DNA of 64,000 nt from Ancylostoma caninum (GCA_037903475.1 JBAJFG010000611.1:1364001-1428000); one strand, 5' to 3'; counted from the first letter of the stretch, positions 25,304 to 38,250 are shown. Notes: generated from the sequence alone by a model not told the origin. A program made the numbers and translations.

Positions 25304-25824
25304 AGAGACCTTACGAAGAAGCTTGAATTAACGCCGTAGAGCACTCACGAACCCCTCTTCTTACTCATCTGAGAGGTTCTCGAGGCATCGTACATTGAGA
25401 CACACGAATGCTTGCGCTCTAGCTCCGCTCTCTCAAGTTAAATCTGGTCGTTCTACATCGAAACGTGACCTGGACTTTGGAAACAAAAATTATGGAAGCA
25501 GTCGAAATAAAGAGACATGACCAGGGAATCGGTAATAATAAGTTACTAAAGGAGGTGCTGCGGCTTATCGCCTGATCAGAAGTATAAACCCATCCCAGTT
25601 TGGTCATTTTGTGGTAGTATGGTTCTGAATAATGAATAACATCGTTGTGGTGAGGTTATCATTTGCTTGACGGGGCAAATTGTGTTTAGACTAAGTTATT
25701 GAAATGTAGGTAAACAGCTACAAATTGGCCTTGAAGTCGAAAGACTTATATATTACTTGCATATTTGGTGTTGTTACTGTAAGTGTTTGTGTGATTGTGA
25801 CACGATCACAATTTACTTGTAACG
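25304..25824. other. Spacer, possible decayed retroelement tail
   Basis: A weak reading just after the MITE (EHSRTPLLTHLRG near 25340-25380) resembles the EH..PL..H part of Penelope nuclease domains. It is too degraded to call. Confidence 0.25.
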
Positions 25825-26587
25825 TTAAAGGCAGCACCCACGGAAATTTTCGACCTCTAGATTTCGGAACAATTTGGGGTAACCGCATGTGCTGAACATT
25901 GTTACAGTGCCAAAAACAGTCGAAACCTTCATAGTCCCCATTTTCTTCAACCTCTCAGATCATCGCTTTTGAGCAGATTGGGCCGAGTTGCGCGACTTGT
26001 TCGATGTGGACCGACCCAAAATAGTCGGTATCGCTGCCTCCTTTATCAGCTGTTTTGTTGGCAAAATCGGTCTTTTGCACAGTATTGAAGTGTTTTTGAA
26101 GCTGACAGAAAAATAAACAAAAGTTTGAAAAAGATTTCATAATCAGTCAAGACGTCGCAAAAACACTAATGAATTCTAAAATGATCACAATACAGAGAAA
26201 GAATTCGAAACTGAAATAATTGACGAAAATCAGGCCACACTAGTGAATAAACAAGTGGATTCGTGCTAAAATGACAAATAGGAAATTTTGCTGTGGTAGA
26301 CAATGCGAAAAAGGAGAGCTAAGGAGCAAAAAAGAGCTTTATGGTAACAAGAAAAGAAATAGCTGTCCACCTGATCAGCTGGCAGCAACAGTCCGCTGCC
26401 GCCAAAGCTCGATCGAACGACTCCACGCTCATCCTGCTGATCCAGGATCTTGGTCATTCAACTCGTTATATCCTAAAAACTGTTAAGTTTTCCATGCTCT
26501 TCTTTTGTAGAACAGTTGGGACAATTGTTAAGCTTCCAAAACGATCAAAATCTTCTATGCGAAAATTTCCGTGGGTGCTGCCTTTAA
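25825..26587. mobile_element. TTAA-flanked inverted-repeat element
   Basis: A 28-base perfect inverted repeat bounds the element: TTAAAGGCAGCACCCACGG and on at 25825-25852, and its complement at 26560-26587. Both outer ends are TTAA, which could be a TTAA target duplication as made by piggyBac-type transposases, with true ends AGGCAGC. The 707-base interior has no transposase frame. It is a non-autonomous element. A single degraded end-like sequence (CCCACGGAAATTTCCG) also occurs at 55835. Confidence 0.75.
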
Positions 26588-26625
26588 GGTCTGACGAAGG
26601 CGTTAACGCCGAAAGCTAATACATA
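26588..26625 (+). ncRNA. Hammerhead-ribozyme-like motif (Penelope type)
   Basis: The core CTGACGA at 26591-26597 is followed by a GGCG/CGCC stem with a TTAA loop, then GAAA at 26611-26614. Next come the self-complementary AGCT and an A, the expected UH cleavage position. Hammerheads with palindromic stem III are known from Penelope-like elements and act as dimers. Stem I is weak here, perhaps because the TTAA element has replaced the 5' side. One extra base lies between the core and stem II. Confidence 0.5.
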
Positions 26626-29600
26626 AAGATATTCACGAGCCTTCACGACAAAAGAAGAAATATATCATAGAGCTCAGAGGCAGGGCTATATGGCGAAAGT
26701 GCCGCTTCCCGAGTTCAGCTGGAAATTGAAAAATTTCCACACGGCGTAGCATAGGTGTAGCATATTAATGTGCTCCATGGGCAATGCACTTTTACAAGCT
26801 TGCTAACTTTTTTGCATAGGTTGAGATGCTCATTAAAAACACGAAACCAATGTTTTCCGTACAAACTTGTTCTAACTTGTTTGTTCATAGAGCTTCATAG
26901 ATTTTTTGCTGATTCTTTCCGCTCGGAAGTAGCTTGTGATGTACTTCGATTAGAACTAGGAATAGGGGGCAGGGGGTTGTCGAAAAAGTTGACGCCAACA
27001 AAAATATTCTTGTTCGTACAAACTTGAGTGTAAGCATTTCTTTCGCCTATCGTGCTGCCAGTGGTCACGTTACCATGTGGAAATCGCTATCCTGTTTTTA
27101 TTCAGCATCAGAAAAGCCCTGTATAGGATATGACGCTGGCTGCAATCAGGGCATGTGCTATTGCGTTAGCTTTTGCATGGATAGCTGCGCTCCAGTGGAG
27201 GATAATTGTAGAGCCAATAATCCAAACCTTTTCTATTCTAATTCCCAGAAACTACGAATTCAGACCGATAAATTTAGATGTCTAATGTAGGAAAATACCT
27301 ATAAGAAGAAAAGCAACGGTTCTGGAAAAAAATTGTAGAATTCTATGACCTCACTCTCTCCACCTTAGCCAGCGCAAGAGTTTACATTACGTTTTCAACC
27401 CAGGAGAACAAAATTACGAGGGAAGCTGGCTTTTATCCGTGTGTATATCCAGCTGCTGCTCAGAGCACATCTCATTCGCATGGCAGAGCGTATTTTTTCC
27501 GTGTGAACTTTTATAAGCATCGCGCTTTGCAGTGAATGCTTTGCAGGTACATGCTATTTTTAGCATATGTGTGAAGTCAATTCTTGCGAATATCGATGAC
27601 GCAAATAAAGATCCGAGAAACTGAGTAGCGTTGGTGACGTCGAGAATAATGAGGACAAAGCGTCGTGTTTCACGTCAATTTAACATTAAATGCGCAAGCG
27701 AAACATAATATTGAAAAACAGAAGCGAACACACATTAAAACCACTTTCTCAAAGGAATATCGACCATGGAAGTAAAAGTAACTTAACGTTTCTTATCTAG
27801 AATGTGCTGGTCACAGACACTGTAGTTATGCATTATGGAGTGTCTCGACTGTTCCCAGTACAGCTGAATTTGAAAGAGGTGGGCGCGGTACTTTTAGGTC
27901 AAAGTGGCGGCGACGTACGTATTCTGCACTGCAGTCTGCAAATAATGAACGTCCACAAACACAAAAATTGGTGGCGATATTTCCTGCTGCTCCATTACCA
28001 GTAGCATCCCTGCCACCTGCGAGCGGGCAACTAGACCTTTTAAAAATGAAGTCTAGCGGATTTTTCACTTTAGAACTGAGAACGGTTGTCAATAACGTGC
28101 AAATGAGGCAAAAATTAACGACCTATTCGTTTCAAAGCGCTGATTCAGCGTGGATCAAAACATTATTTCAGATGTGACAAGTGATGCAATTGTGTCTGGG
28201 GATGTGGAAATTAAGTGACGTGGAGGTATGCTACGAAGGGACTATTTTTTTCTATCTCTGTTACTTGTTGCTTTTTCCACGCGTTAAAAGCTATACCATA
28301 TTTCCGCCATCAAACATCATTCTCTAAAAGAACATGTAGTTCTTTTATTTATTTTTTCTCAGATAAAGTGCTTAATACTAAAAAATCGACAGAAATCATT
28401 CGACAATTGCAGGATAATCTTTCTGTTTTAGTCTATGACTGAGAATCAGTCTTTATCCTAAATCATTATTTCTACCGCCTAAACCTGGATGCATCAATGA
28501 TGTTACCCAGGGTAAACGTGTTGAAGCCCATGCTAACGAGGAATAAACTTGAGGGGGGGGGGGGTTCACACGTTGAGCATGAGTAATCTCAATGATGCAT
28601 ACTGCGCGTATTGTGGAGTTAGGATGACGCCGAGTATGATTATTCCGGTTTCCTATTAATTTCTAAGATACCAAGAGTAATTTCTTTAGCTATTATTGGT
28701 TTGGTGCTTTACTGGGTCACAAAATTCTAGAGAAACTATGGCTAAAGGAAATTCATTTATTGCTGTGTTGCAAGGCGAAAACTGCTTAAATTCACCACTT
28801 ACATAAAAAAGGAGAGGTTATATTCTTACGGCGTCAATTGTGGAAGATTATGTAGTTACCGGAATAAGGACGCGAAGGAAAGAGACGCTTGGAAATAGTA
28901 GGGATTTTGCATCGACTCAATTTCAATACCTTATTATTACTGCCCCCAATTATTCCGTTTCAATTGTTACATCTGAAATTTTTTTCCGAATTTCCTCATT
29001 TTTTCTCCGCTGTTCTCGCAGTGTGATAAAGTACCTGAGAGCAGCGAAGACTCTTGTTTTGTCTCCCACCCCCCCCCCCCCCAACTCACCCTCCCACGGC
29101 TATTTTTGCATCATTCTCAAGTAACTGCCTAACTCAAATATCATGAGACATTCATTCATGTACGATAAGTGTTTTTTCATACTCTCTCACCAAACTATGA
29201 GAGAAATTGAAGTCACTTCGATAAAGTTCGCACTCAGCCAGATTAGAAAAGGGTTTTTTGCTTGTTTTAGTGTTATTAGGTTTATTGTAGTTTACTCATC
29301 CGTTTTTTTTTGTCCTTCCTTCATGTACGCTACAGGTGCAACATAAAAGGCCTTTCTTATTAATGGCTCTCATCAATGAGCTTTTCTTTACGGCAGGGTA
29401 TTTCTAAATGTAATACCAATAAATCGTTTCCATATTTTTTTGCGACTACGTAGGACATTCTCTAGAAATTAGGCGGTTGGACATGGTGATTGATACGTTA
29501 GCCAGATACCAGTAAAAGCTGCTACGTCAGTCGGCATGGATGTAAGAGGCCAAACACAGCTATTTGTCAGTGGCGGAAGCAGAAGGTGGGCGGGAGGGGG

Positions 29601-30920
29601 AACGCGTGGGAAAAACTGGGGTCTCTGCCGCTTTAAGGACTTGGACGGAAAACAAAAACAATAAAAATATTCATTCAAATGGTAAATATTCAATAATAAT
29701 TATTTTGAAAACAACAGTGATAATGAATATTAAAAATAAAATAGTACAGATTTTTTACTTATTTTACAAAGTATTCTCAAGAATTTAGAGACTCATTTTC
29801 GGGGGAGGGGGGCTCCCCCACTACCCCTTTGCTCCCGCCACTGCTACTTGTGTTTATTTTTAGTTATTCTTAGTTGTTCATCGTCTACTAAAGATTTGCT
29901 GAGAAAATGATTTTCTAAGCGATGTTCAAAATTTTTTAGTCCAAGCAAATGCCTGTTCGCGATTTTACACTTCATTTCCTTACTTTTGTCTTGCACATCA
30001 TACTGCTGCTCATTCTACCGCGCATTTTAAATATAATGAGTACCTCTGCGTAGATGCTTGCGAAATCTCATGCTAACAACAATTCCAAGTGCTGCTTTTT
30101 TAATAATCACCGCAGTTCCCCACCCTTCTCTGGTAACACTGACGATGACGTCAACTCGTTCGATCGCAGAAAATCTGCGTGCTCATCCGACGTCTTCAGT
30201 GAGGCGCAAACGAGTGTTAAATTACTCGGAATGCTGTAAATTTCACGAAGAGCATACGTAAAAATTTCCCATCGTGGACGATTTTCGGGCTCGTGTCCTG
30301 TGTGATGGGGGTTCCAAGCAGAAAAAAACCTGGAAATGCAGGGTGCGCGTAATTTGTTGTCTTACATAATTTTGAGTCCCAAACAAGGACGGCAGAGCAG
30401 ATTTATGAGGCATGGTACATGTTTGTTTGAACCTTTTCTGCTCTGAACGACCAATAGTTTTTTTAATAAACACATTCCGCTTCTTCATAGCGAGCATAAG
30501 AAATTTCCCTAGTTAAATAGCTGTGGGCACGCGGTTGCCATCACCCCATTAACTACAAATTTTTCTGGTTATTCTGGGTTGACTTCCGACAAATCTAAAT
30601 TTTTTGTCTGGTGATTTACATTTAGTTCCCTACTGCTGGATCCGTTTGGTCTATTGAACCATCAAGTGATCGTCATGATCCTAGGGAGGCTCATATCTAA
30701 TGCGTCCATTTAAGCGGCTGTGCAAGACTAGTAGATGGCCTGAAATCTTTGACTTTCTATATTTTGATAAATTCTGGAGATTTAGCGCATGTCTAAGAGG
30801 TAACATCAGTTCCAGTGTGCTACTACGAGGAGTTTACCGACTTCAGCGCTTATGGACATTGTATCCACTACTTCCTCGATCTGCACTCCTATGAGGATGT
30901 GCGTTTCTAGGTATACTATA
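26626..30920. other. Spacer; homopolymer runs; no supported gene
   Basis: This holds a G12 run at 28553-28564 and a C14 run at 29069-29082. One cysteine-rich frame at 27024-27290 is listed separately. Other frames are short and overlap on both strands. No element boundaries were found. Confidence 0.35.
27100..27290 (+). CDS. Possible cysteine-rich exon, unrecognised
   Basis: After a good acceptor (TTTTTATTCAG at about 27104) the frame reads SEKPCIGYDAGCNQGMCYC and continues with four more cysteines, giving seven or eight cysteines in under 40 codons. That density and the PVEDN-type residues look unlike random translation. I cannot assign a family, no partner exon or signal peptide was found, and the frame ends at a plain TAG. 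It could be one exon of a secreted protein or chance. Confidence 0.2.
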
Positions 30921-32028
30921 CAGTAGCGAGCAAAAAGATTGCAATTTTTGATTTTTGTCCATAACTTCCTTCAGAGCAGAGCATGGAGATTCAGATTTTT
31001 GAGGAAGTTGCAGATACTCATGTGAGATAGAAATAATGAATAGCCGCATCATTTTTTTGACCTCATGTTTCTTGTGGAAATTTTTTCGCAGTAGTCGGAA
31101 TCTGTAATTCGGCACCATCTGCAATGTGTCACAACATGATGTCTATCGTTGGGATATGACCATAACTTGGTTTCTTGCGGCGGAGTCAATCTGCATATGC
31201 TAGAGGATATACATGCGTTGACACTGGTTGACATTTGGGGAAACTATGTGAGGTTAGCTCAGCAGTGATCCTCCATGCATGTTTAGGACACCCTGGCTCC
31301 GTCTATCAGCTCTGCTTGTTAACGAGAGCTGCTACGATTCTACAAGTCCGGCTACAGTTGTTCTGTTTTAATGCAGGTCATGGTTCCCTCGGAATGCCGA
31401 AACACTCAGGCTGCTTGCAATGCAGCCAATTGTACACAACATGAATGATAAGGTTTCGAGTTTTTTTTTTCTGTTTCGTGGAAGAAGACACTTTAACGAA
31501 TGATAAAGATGCTACAGGGTTCCTAGGACATTGTCGTGTGTATGACGACTCAGTCCGCCTTGGATTTGATGAGGTAGGCCTTGTAAAAGTGCAATGAACT
31601 CTCTGAGTCACTGCCAAAGTGGGATACTGTATCCTGGCACCATGAAAACTGGCTAATCCAGTTAGAATCAGGCTGGAGAAAATCTATGGAGACATATTCA
31701 AAGCAAAAGGCTCTGGGCATAGTGTGGAAACTTGTGTGTGGAGCAAAGGGGAACACGGAATCGTACTAACGACCAGTATACTTCGCTTCGACTAGTCCTG
31801 TTGCGATAAATCCAAGGCGGTATGAGTCATCATATACACGGCGATATTCTAGGAATCCTGGAGCATTTTCTTTATTCATAGGATCCTTGAAGTGTTTTCC
31901 CCCACGAGTCAGGAAAAATTCCAAAACTTTTTATGATGTGCACAATTGGCTGTATGAACCTCCATGCTCTGCTCTGAAGGAGGTCATGGACAGAAAAGCA
32001 AAATTTGCAGTTTTTCTGCTCGCTACTT
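30921..32028. mobile_element. Tc1-like element, decayed
   Basis: The left end CAGTAGCGAGCAAAAAGATT preceded by TATA, continuing TTTTTGATTTTTGTCCATAACTTCCTTC, closely resembles the layout of Tc1-family ends (CAGTNCTGGCCAAAAAGAT..). The right end at about 31955-32028 is its inverted copy, with the shared block CTTCAGAGCAGAGCATGGAG. At about 1.1 kb it is shorter than a full Tc1. Only a doubtful transposase trace is seen on the minus strand (a QD followed by an H near 31625-31655). Inside, 31516-31567 and 31808-31859 form a further inverted repeat. Confidence 0.65.
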
Positions 32029-34300
32029 TGGATGCAACCAGACATATCAAAAGTCGTCTTTGAAAAATCCAAAAGAATTCTAGTGGGATAAAACTTGGAT
32101 GTGTTGGAAAATGCAACCAGAAGAAGACTTCTCCAAGCGCGCATATGCATAGAAACATCTGATCTAGAAATTCAGCAGTTGCACACAAAATTGCTTGTAA
32201 ATCTGCTTCACGTTCTGCTTGCTGTGCAAAAATGCACATGCTAATGACGTGCGCCCACACTGTAGAAAGCAGGAATGAAAGTTATTCGAGGAATGCAGTG
32301 GCTTTACATAACAACGATGGAGACAACAGCTTTGTGCTACCAATTTCAAAAAGAGCTTTGTGTTCACACGCGAAAACATCGTTCACAATTTCAACGATAA
32401 AGAAAGCATCAGAAGAATCTTCAGGAATACCGCTGGGGAATGACGGTGGTGCGATAACATCAACTTTTCTACTCCTGAATTTGTGGATATAGAACTCGCC
32501 TCTTGCCTTCATCCGGTAATTGTAGCGACGGCTATAGCAATAACGAAAGTGAATAGAATAATGGACGTTCGTAAATAACTGTAATGAGGAGATGCTTCCA
32601 GTGTATTCGCACACATGGAGCACCAGGAATCAGCATTCATCCAGAACGAGGGCTCCGGCAAGGTTATTTAAGGCATGTGCTTGGTTTCGGGGCCTGGATG
32701 TCCCGCCCATCCACCCTACACAAGTGCACCTCTATGAGTCCCTCTATAATCATTTTGTCTCACACAGGTACGAAGAGAAGCTATGATGAGTTCAGATATG
32801 CAGAAGTTCTTTCTGCTCTTTCCGCGGCAATGATATGCGGGTTTTGCAAGCAGCAAGGAATCATCATCAATAGATGATTGAGTTATAAGGCGTTACAATT
32901 GTAAGGGTGAGAAAAAGAAGACAAGGAATTTAAGTTCCGTCGCCAAACCAACGCCTAAACGGAAATTAAATTAAAAATTGGAGCCTTGTTTCATTATGTA
33001 TAGAGAAACAAGTGTTAACTTTGAGGAAAAGCTTGAAAAAAAACTTATCAATAATAAAAGTGATGAAAAGGTGTAGTAAAACGTCACCCTCATACAATCA
33101 ATTTAGACGAACAGGTAGGCTCTTATGGATTTCCATCCCTGCTGCATCCATTCAAACAAAAGCGCAGCCGAATGCTGATAGTACCCGTATTCCGGATGCT
33201 ATTGATTGTGGACAATAGTTATTTTGGGAACTTTTTTCAGCTGCAATTTTCCACTCCTCTATTTTTTTTTGAAATGAATTTTTTTTGAATGCAGTTTTTC
33301 TCACTAATCTATTATTTTCGGAAGCTAGTCCTGTACCGCTCTGACAAGGAAAATGCTAGCACCACATGCTCAACAGAAGCTTGAGGGCATTCCTCCGAAT
33401 AAGGACCACTATAGAGCGAAACAGCGTCAGAATCCTCCGTTGTAATTTTCGCTCCAGGGCATCGATCAAATTACTCATGTGTTGCTTCACGAAAGTGAAA
33501 TGTTGAGTCAGAAGAGAATAGTGTTTCTTTCTTGTAATCCTCCTGCACTATTCCAAGGCTTAAAGTAGACAGAATTTAAAAACAAAAAAAAACCTCAGTC
33601 GAGCCCTCATGTGGACGCTTTTACGATTATGGCAGTTTCGGGCCTTGCAATATCACCAGTTAGGATGACTTCGGCCCTGCGATTGAGTCCTTTTTGCTGC
33701 ACCGCCCTATGCAAACGATGCATCTGAGTCGTATCATAACCTACATATGCATAGGAGCGTCTGCTTCCCTTCAAGTAACTCTCAGGTCTTTGTTAAGTTG
33801 TTGGCATGATAAATCGAGAAAATAAAAGAAATGAAAGAAAACCACTTGAAAGCTGAACAGCACTCCCAAGTATGAAATCTACTCCGATACACTAAACAGT
33901 TCTGAGAGTTCTCGAAGCTCTATAGGAGCAAAGGAAGACGAAGAGTTTGGAAAAAGTAAAATGCTGTTTTATTGGATGAATCTGTCTTCCTCATCTCTAC
34001 TGGTTGAGTAACTCAACTTCTCTTGATAGAAATGACGAGAATTTTTTGAGAAGAAATAAGTTCTGAACAATGATGGAAACTCCCTTGAAATCTCATCAAT
34101 AGAAATAGTAAGTTGCAGTCGAAAAAAGAACTCGAACTCATGTTCACGCCCCCGAAACATGTGCTCGTCTCCAGCAGCCGCTGCACAAATGTTAGCTGTG
34201 ACCACAGGCGCGATTAGAAGCAAACCTGGGTGAGCTAGTGTAAATCTTCGGATAAAATGCATATGTATCTTCGAAAGAAAGGCATTTTGCATGCTCAGGT
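32029..34300. other. Spacer, no gene recognised
   Basis: Frames near 32282-32623 (minus) and 32592-32786 (plus) have plausible composition but overlap each other, and no homology or exon partner was recognised. The rest is AT-rich. Confidence 0.35.
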
Positions 34301-34339
34301 GGTCTGCCGCGCCGCGAAGGTGATGCGGCGCGGCAGACC
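34301..34339. repeat. GC-rich perfect hairpin
   Basis: GGTCTGCCGCGCCGC at 34301-34315 pairs perfectly with GCGGCGCGGCAGACC at 34325-34339 around a nine-base loop GAAGGTGAT. The stem is far GC-richer than the flanking DNA. Confidence 0.85.
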
Positions 34340-36995
34340 TAGCGGGCAGTATTTTGTGATGCAAGACTTATTGACCGGCACTGGATTTCCGCTCTATTTC
34401 AGCCAACATATGGGAGGCATTTTGAAGCAGACATCAGCAGAATACTGTACCAAATCTATTTTCTGAAATGTTCCATTCAGCTGAAGAATTTCTCTCCGTG
34501 GAAAAGAAAATCATGACGACGATTAAATATTGACTTTATTAACATCGCTCATATGATGTTTCAAAAGTTAATCTCAGTAGGAAAAATAATGTTGAAGCAG
34601 ATTAGGTAAGAAAAAAAATCACGGCTCAAAACGGTTTCCTATACGTTGTTATGTATTTTATCTCTTATAACAAAACTTTATTAGCTATTTTTCCCAAATT
34701 GCTCGGCTGATCTACTCCACAACAATGAAACATTTCGACACAACTGACTTGCTGATGTCCTTTCTCCATTTCGTTATTGTTCAGGAACAAACGTAAATTA
34801 CACTCTACTGAGCCTATAGAAAATGAAATTGCACGGCAATGCCAGAAAAAGCTATCAAATCCACTGATGTACCCCAGTGTGCGTCAGGCATCATGTGCTT
34901 GCCCTCATTTCAAAACAAGGATAAAAGGCCGGAGAATCTTCGTGATGACGTCGTTACTGCCACCAAGGGTTCAGTACTTGAGGCTAACAGCTAGGAGAAC
35001 TAGATCGTAGATAAATTCTTCGATATTATAGAATTTAGAAGCAGGGCATTCGTAGCTAGCGTCGATGGAGCTATGATGTCACCTTGAACGGAAGTCGTGT
35101 TTTCCGTTCAGACCTTATGGGACAGCCATGGAGTCACATTAACTAAAGCTTTTTTATAGTTGTGACTAGAGGTAAGGCAAATGCTCCGAGAATTTTCCAC
35201 GCAAATGATAGGAGACCAATAGTTCTGACATTATTATCGTAGAAGAGCCTTTGTATGCAAGAAAAAAATATCCATCATTTGTGAGTGTTTAGAGCGACCA
35301 CCGGCATAGATCCGTCTGTACGAGCTTAGGTTGAATAATCATTGATCTACGCACCACAATGCCATAAATCCTGGAATTGAGTCCTATTTCTAGAGCGTCC
35401 TGAGAAGTCCATACAAGTAACTAGTTCGGTCAGACGTCACCCATTATTACACATACCTGTTTGTTGACTTCTAAACTCCTGTTGTTCCATGAATAGTGTG
35501 TTCCTAGCCAGAAATGTTCGGTCTTCCCACGGCGACTGCTTATGGCAATAGCAACAAGCAAGATCGACCAAATTCCCACGAATTTCTCATATTCCGGGAT
35601 TCTTCTTGTTTCCAATCAGAAGAATCTTTCTATCTCAGGGGTAGGTGAATTACTCAGCTCACCCCCACTTGAAACCCTTGCAAATTACCTTAGTAACATC
35701 AGCGTGTCAGCGAGTGGTTATGCTTTAATTTGCCCGATGAAGCAGCTTCGTAAATACTGTTGGACGCAAGGACTCCACAAAGAAGCACAGGACTTGTCTT
35801 TACCCTTTCCATCACTTCTTTCTTGACATCCACCAAATTAATGCAATCTGGGCACCTCTACAACACAAATCGTCTTAGTTTTTCCGAAAATTTAATCGCT
35901 CTTATAGCCTAATCCTCTGATATCATCCTTCTTCCCTCCGTCCTATGTCCACTAGTTATCATTCTCCTGTTGAATTGCAGTATTATCGAACCCCACCAAT
36001 AAGGCTTATCGTTCATTCTGGTAAAAAACGACCCGTTGTGGGCCTACATCGTAGGCATCGCATCGCACTTTGAGCATGGTGGTGTGTCTGACACACTCCT
36101 TACCAACTTAGTCATGAAATAGCCTAGACAACTAGACATCAAGCATCGGAGTAATTTGTTATATACAGGAAATTAGTAAGTACTTAAGGAAATCATGCAC
36201 TTTACGTATACCAGATGGTAGTGAGTGACTTGCACGAAAGTGTTTCTTCCCACACTGATGTGGCCATCCAGAAAAGTAAAGGAGCTTTCAAAGGTGGATT
36301 GCTCCGCACTGTTTGAACTCTCCAAAACCTGGACATTCTTGTGATTGGGCACACAACCCAGCGCACTTTCGCGATAAGATGACGAGGCTCGTTCATCGAA
36401 TTGAATTTTTTGGGGCACTAGAAGCGCTTCTAGCTCTAAGGACAGGAGATCGATTTAAACGAACAGCACCATTTTTCATGTCATCACGTGAAAAAAGGCT
36501 CAAGGAAGGCTGACTGCATATCCGTACTATTAATAGCAATGCCATCTGCAGTTCTCGGAGAATGCAATGCAAAAACGGATGGCAATTCCTGACGAGTAGA
36601 GTGTTAGACGTCTGATTTGACAGAATCGGCCCTTGTATTGCCCAAATGGAATCTAATATGCAGTCGGTAATGCCAAATAATCAGAAATCACAAGAAGGAT
36701 CAGTTTTGAGAAAATCGGCTCCTTGGAAAAGATGAGTATGTCGTTGACGGTCTTGAAGCTTACAGCACTATTCAGAATAAATGTGTGTCTAATCTTCACT
36801 TGGCTATTTAAAGGGAGTTTGATTGGTCTGAAATAAATGAGTTATTAACAAACTCTGAAAATACTGGGATAGGATTTATGAACACGTTCAACTGTATGAA
36901 TCTTTTTATATGATTGAAGGTAGAGGTACCACTTTCAAGTACACGCCGAGTGCGGACACCTCATGCCACCTTTGACGGAACGCAAAACTCTCTTG
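34340..36995. other. Spacer, no gene recognised
   Basis: Short frames only. One small inverted repeat (AACGGAA..TTCCGTT) lies near 35088-35110. Confidence 0.35.
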
Positions 36996-37601
36996 TTTAA
37001 CCCATTGACGATTTCGCGTGTCTGGCGCGTGGGGACCAACGCTCCTTCCAAGAGTGCGGCGCCCGCGGAGTTCCACACCGTTACGATAAGATAATTAGGA
37101 CTAAGACAGATCTCTTTGCAGAAATGATCTGAGATCTAGTTCCAGAGGATTGCTAGTATCATCGGATCAAAAAAGGAGAGAACCTAAACGCTTCTGAATT
37201 CCATTAAGGCCCGAGGAAAGTTTGTAGAAGGTGTTTTTAATGTTATAAGGGAGTGTTCAGAACGCATACACGTTCCTAGAGCTCTAACCTGACGAATAAA
37301 GAAGTGCAGGATGTAATAAATGTGTTTCTATATAGGAAATGTGGCTTTTCTTCAGAATATTTCCATCCACTACACAAAAAATGTAAAGCAATCTCACTCG
37401 ATTTCAAAATCTCATCCTTTTCATGATATTTGTCGCAATAAAGGAGAACTCTTTCTTGAACTACAGTTGTTTCATACCTTCTTAGGAAGCATTGTACACA
37501 TTTTATATGAAAATGCTACAAAATAGTTCGAAAATAGGGCGCAGTATTTGATAATAGGGGCGCGGCTCACCGGTGAGCCACGCGGTCGCCAATGGGTTAA
37601 A
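36996..37601. mobile_element. 606-base TIR element
   Basis: The left end TTTAACCCATTGACGA and right end TCGCCAATGGGTTAAA form inverted repeats with one mismatch, and both ends are unusually GC-rich just inside. A perfect 16-base palindrome GGCTCACCGGTGAGCC lies at 37565-37580. There is no transposase frame. Confidence 0.7.
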
Positions 37602-37919
37602 AATCTTTGGAAGGTCGAACACTCTGCGAACACTTGCTCTCAGTGGCAGTGCCCAGTGAAACGTATGTTAGCGTTGTAGAGAAGACCTAGCTCATGCACT
37701 TCAAAAACCAATTCGAGATTTGTTCCGGTAAATAGATGCTCTGCATTCCGAAGTGTTTCTTCCACATACAATACATAGCACGCGTTTTGATGGCAGATCA
37801 GGATAACTCATTTGTACTAGACCACCGAAACATTCTATCAACAACTTAGTGAAGCTTAGCCATACATTCATCTGGATAAATGGAAGGGTTCCTGCCCCTC
37901 TGAATTTTGACAAAGCCGT

Positions 37920-38250
37920 TGTCCCAAAACCCGAACGAGTTGAACGATGCAAGGGACTAGAATTTGGGGTTTCTTAGTGGTAATCGACAAAATCATTGAA
38001 ATCTTCATGTATTTCTTTGTTTCCTGCAGACGGTAGCGTGCTTCCATTTTCACTTCTATCACTATTTGTTACCAATTTTTCACTGCTTCGAATCATTGTG
38101 TAACCTCATTCCTTAGACGCTGCCAAGAATTTGAAAACGCAGCATGCTAAAACAGCATCGCTTTGAAAATGGGCGTTGGCTTCGCGATGACACTAGGTAA
38201 AAACCAGTTGGAAATTTCCCACGTTTCATGGGAATATTGAAAGCGATGAC
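37920..38250 (+). repeat. Dispersed repeat family, copy 1
   Basis: About 300 bases align in the same orientation with 48715-49033. Shared strings include GAGGTTTCTT/GGGGTTTCTT, TTTGAAAACGCAGC and GGAAATTTCCCA. Copy 2 is interrupted by a mariner at 49036, and weak similarity resumes past 51776 (AAATAAAT..GAT). The nature of the family is unknown; no frame is conserved. Confidence 0.65.

Noticed and set aside
28553..29082. G12 and C14 homopolymer runs as possible regulatory or quadruplex signals
   Set aside because: They are simple mononucleotide runs without spaced G-tracts, and sequencing or replication slippage explains them.
33969..34364. 131-codon minus-strand frame
   Set aside because: It reads through the perfect GC hairpin at 34301-34339, has no domain, and composition matches chance translation of the flanks.
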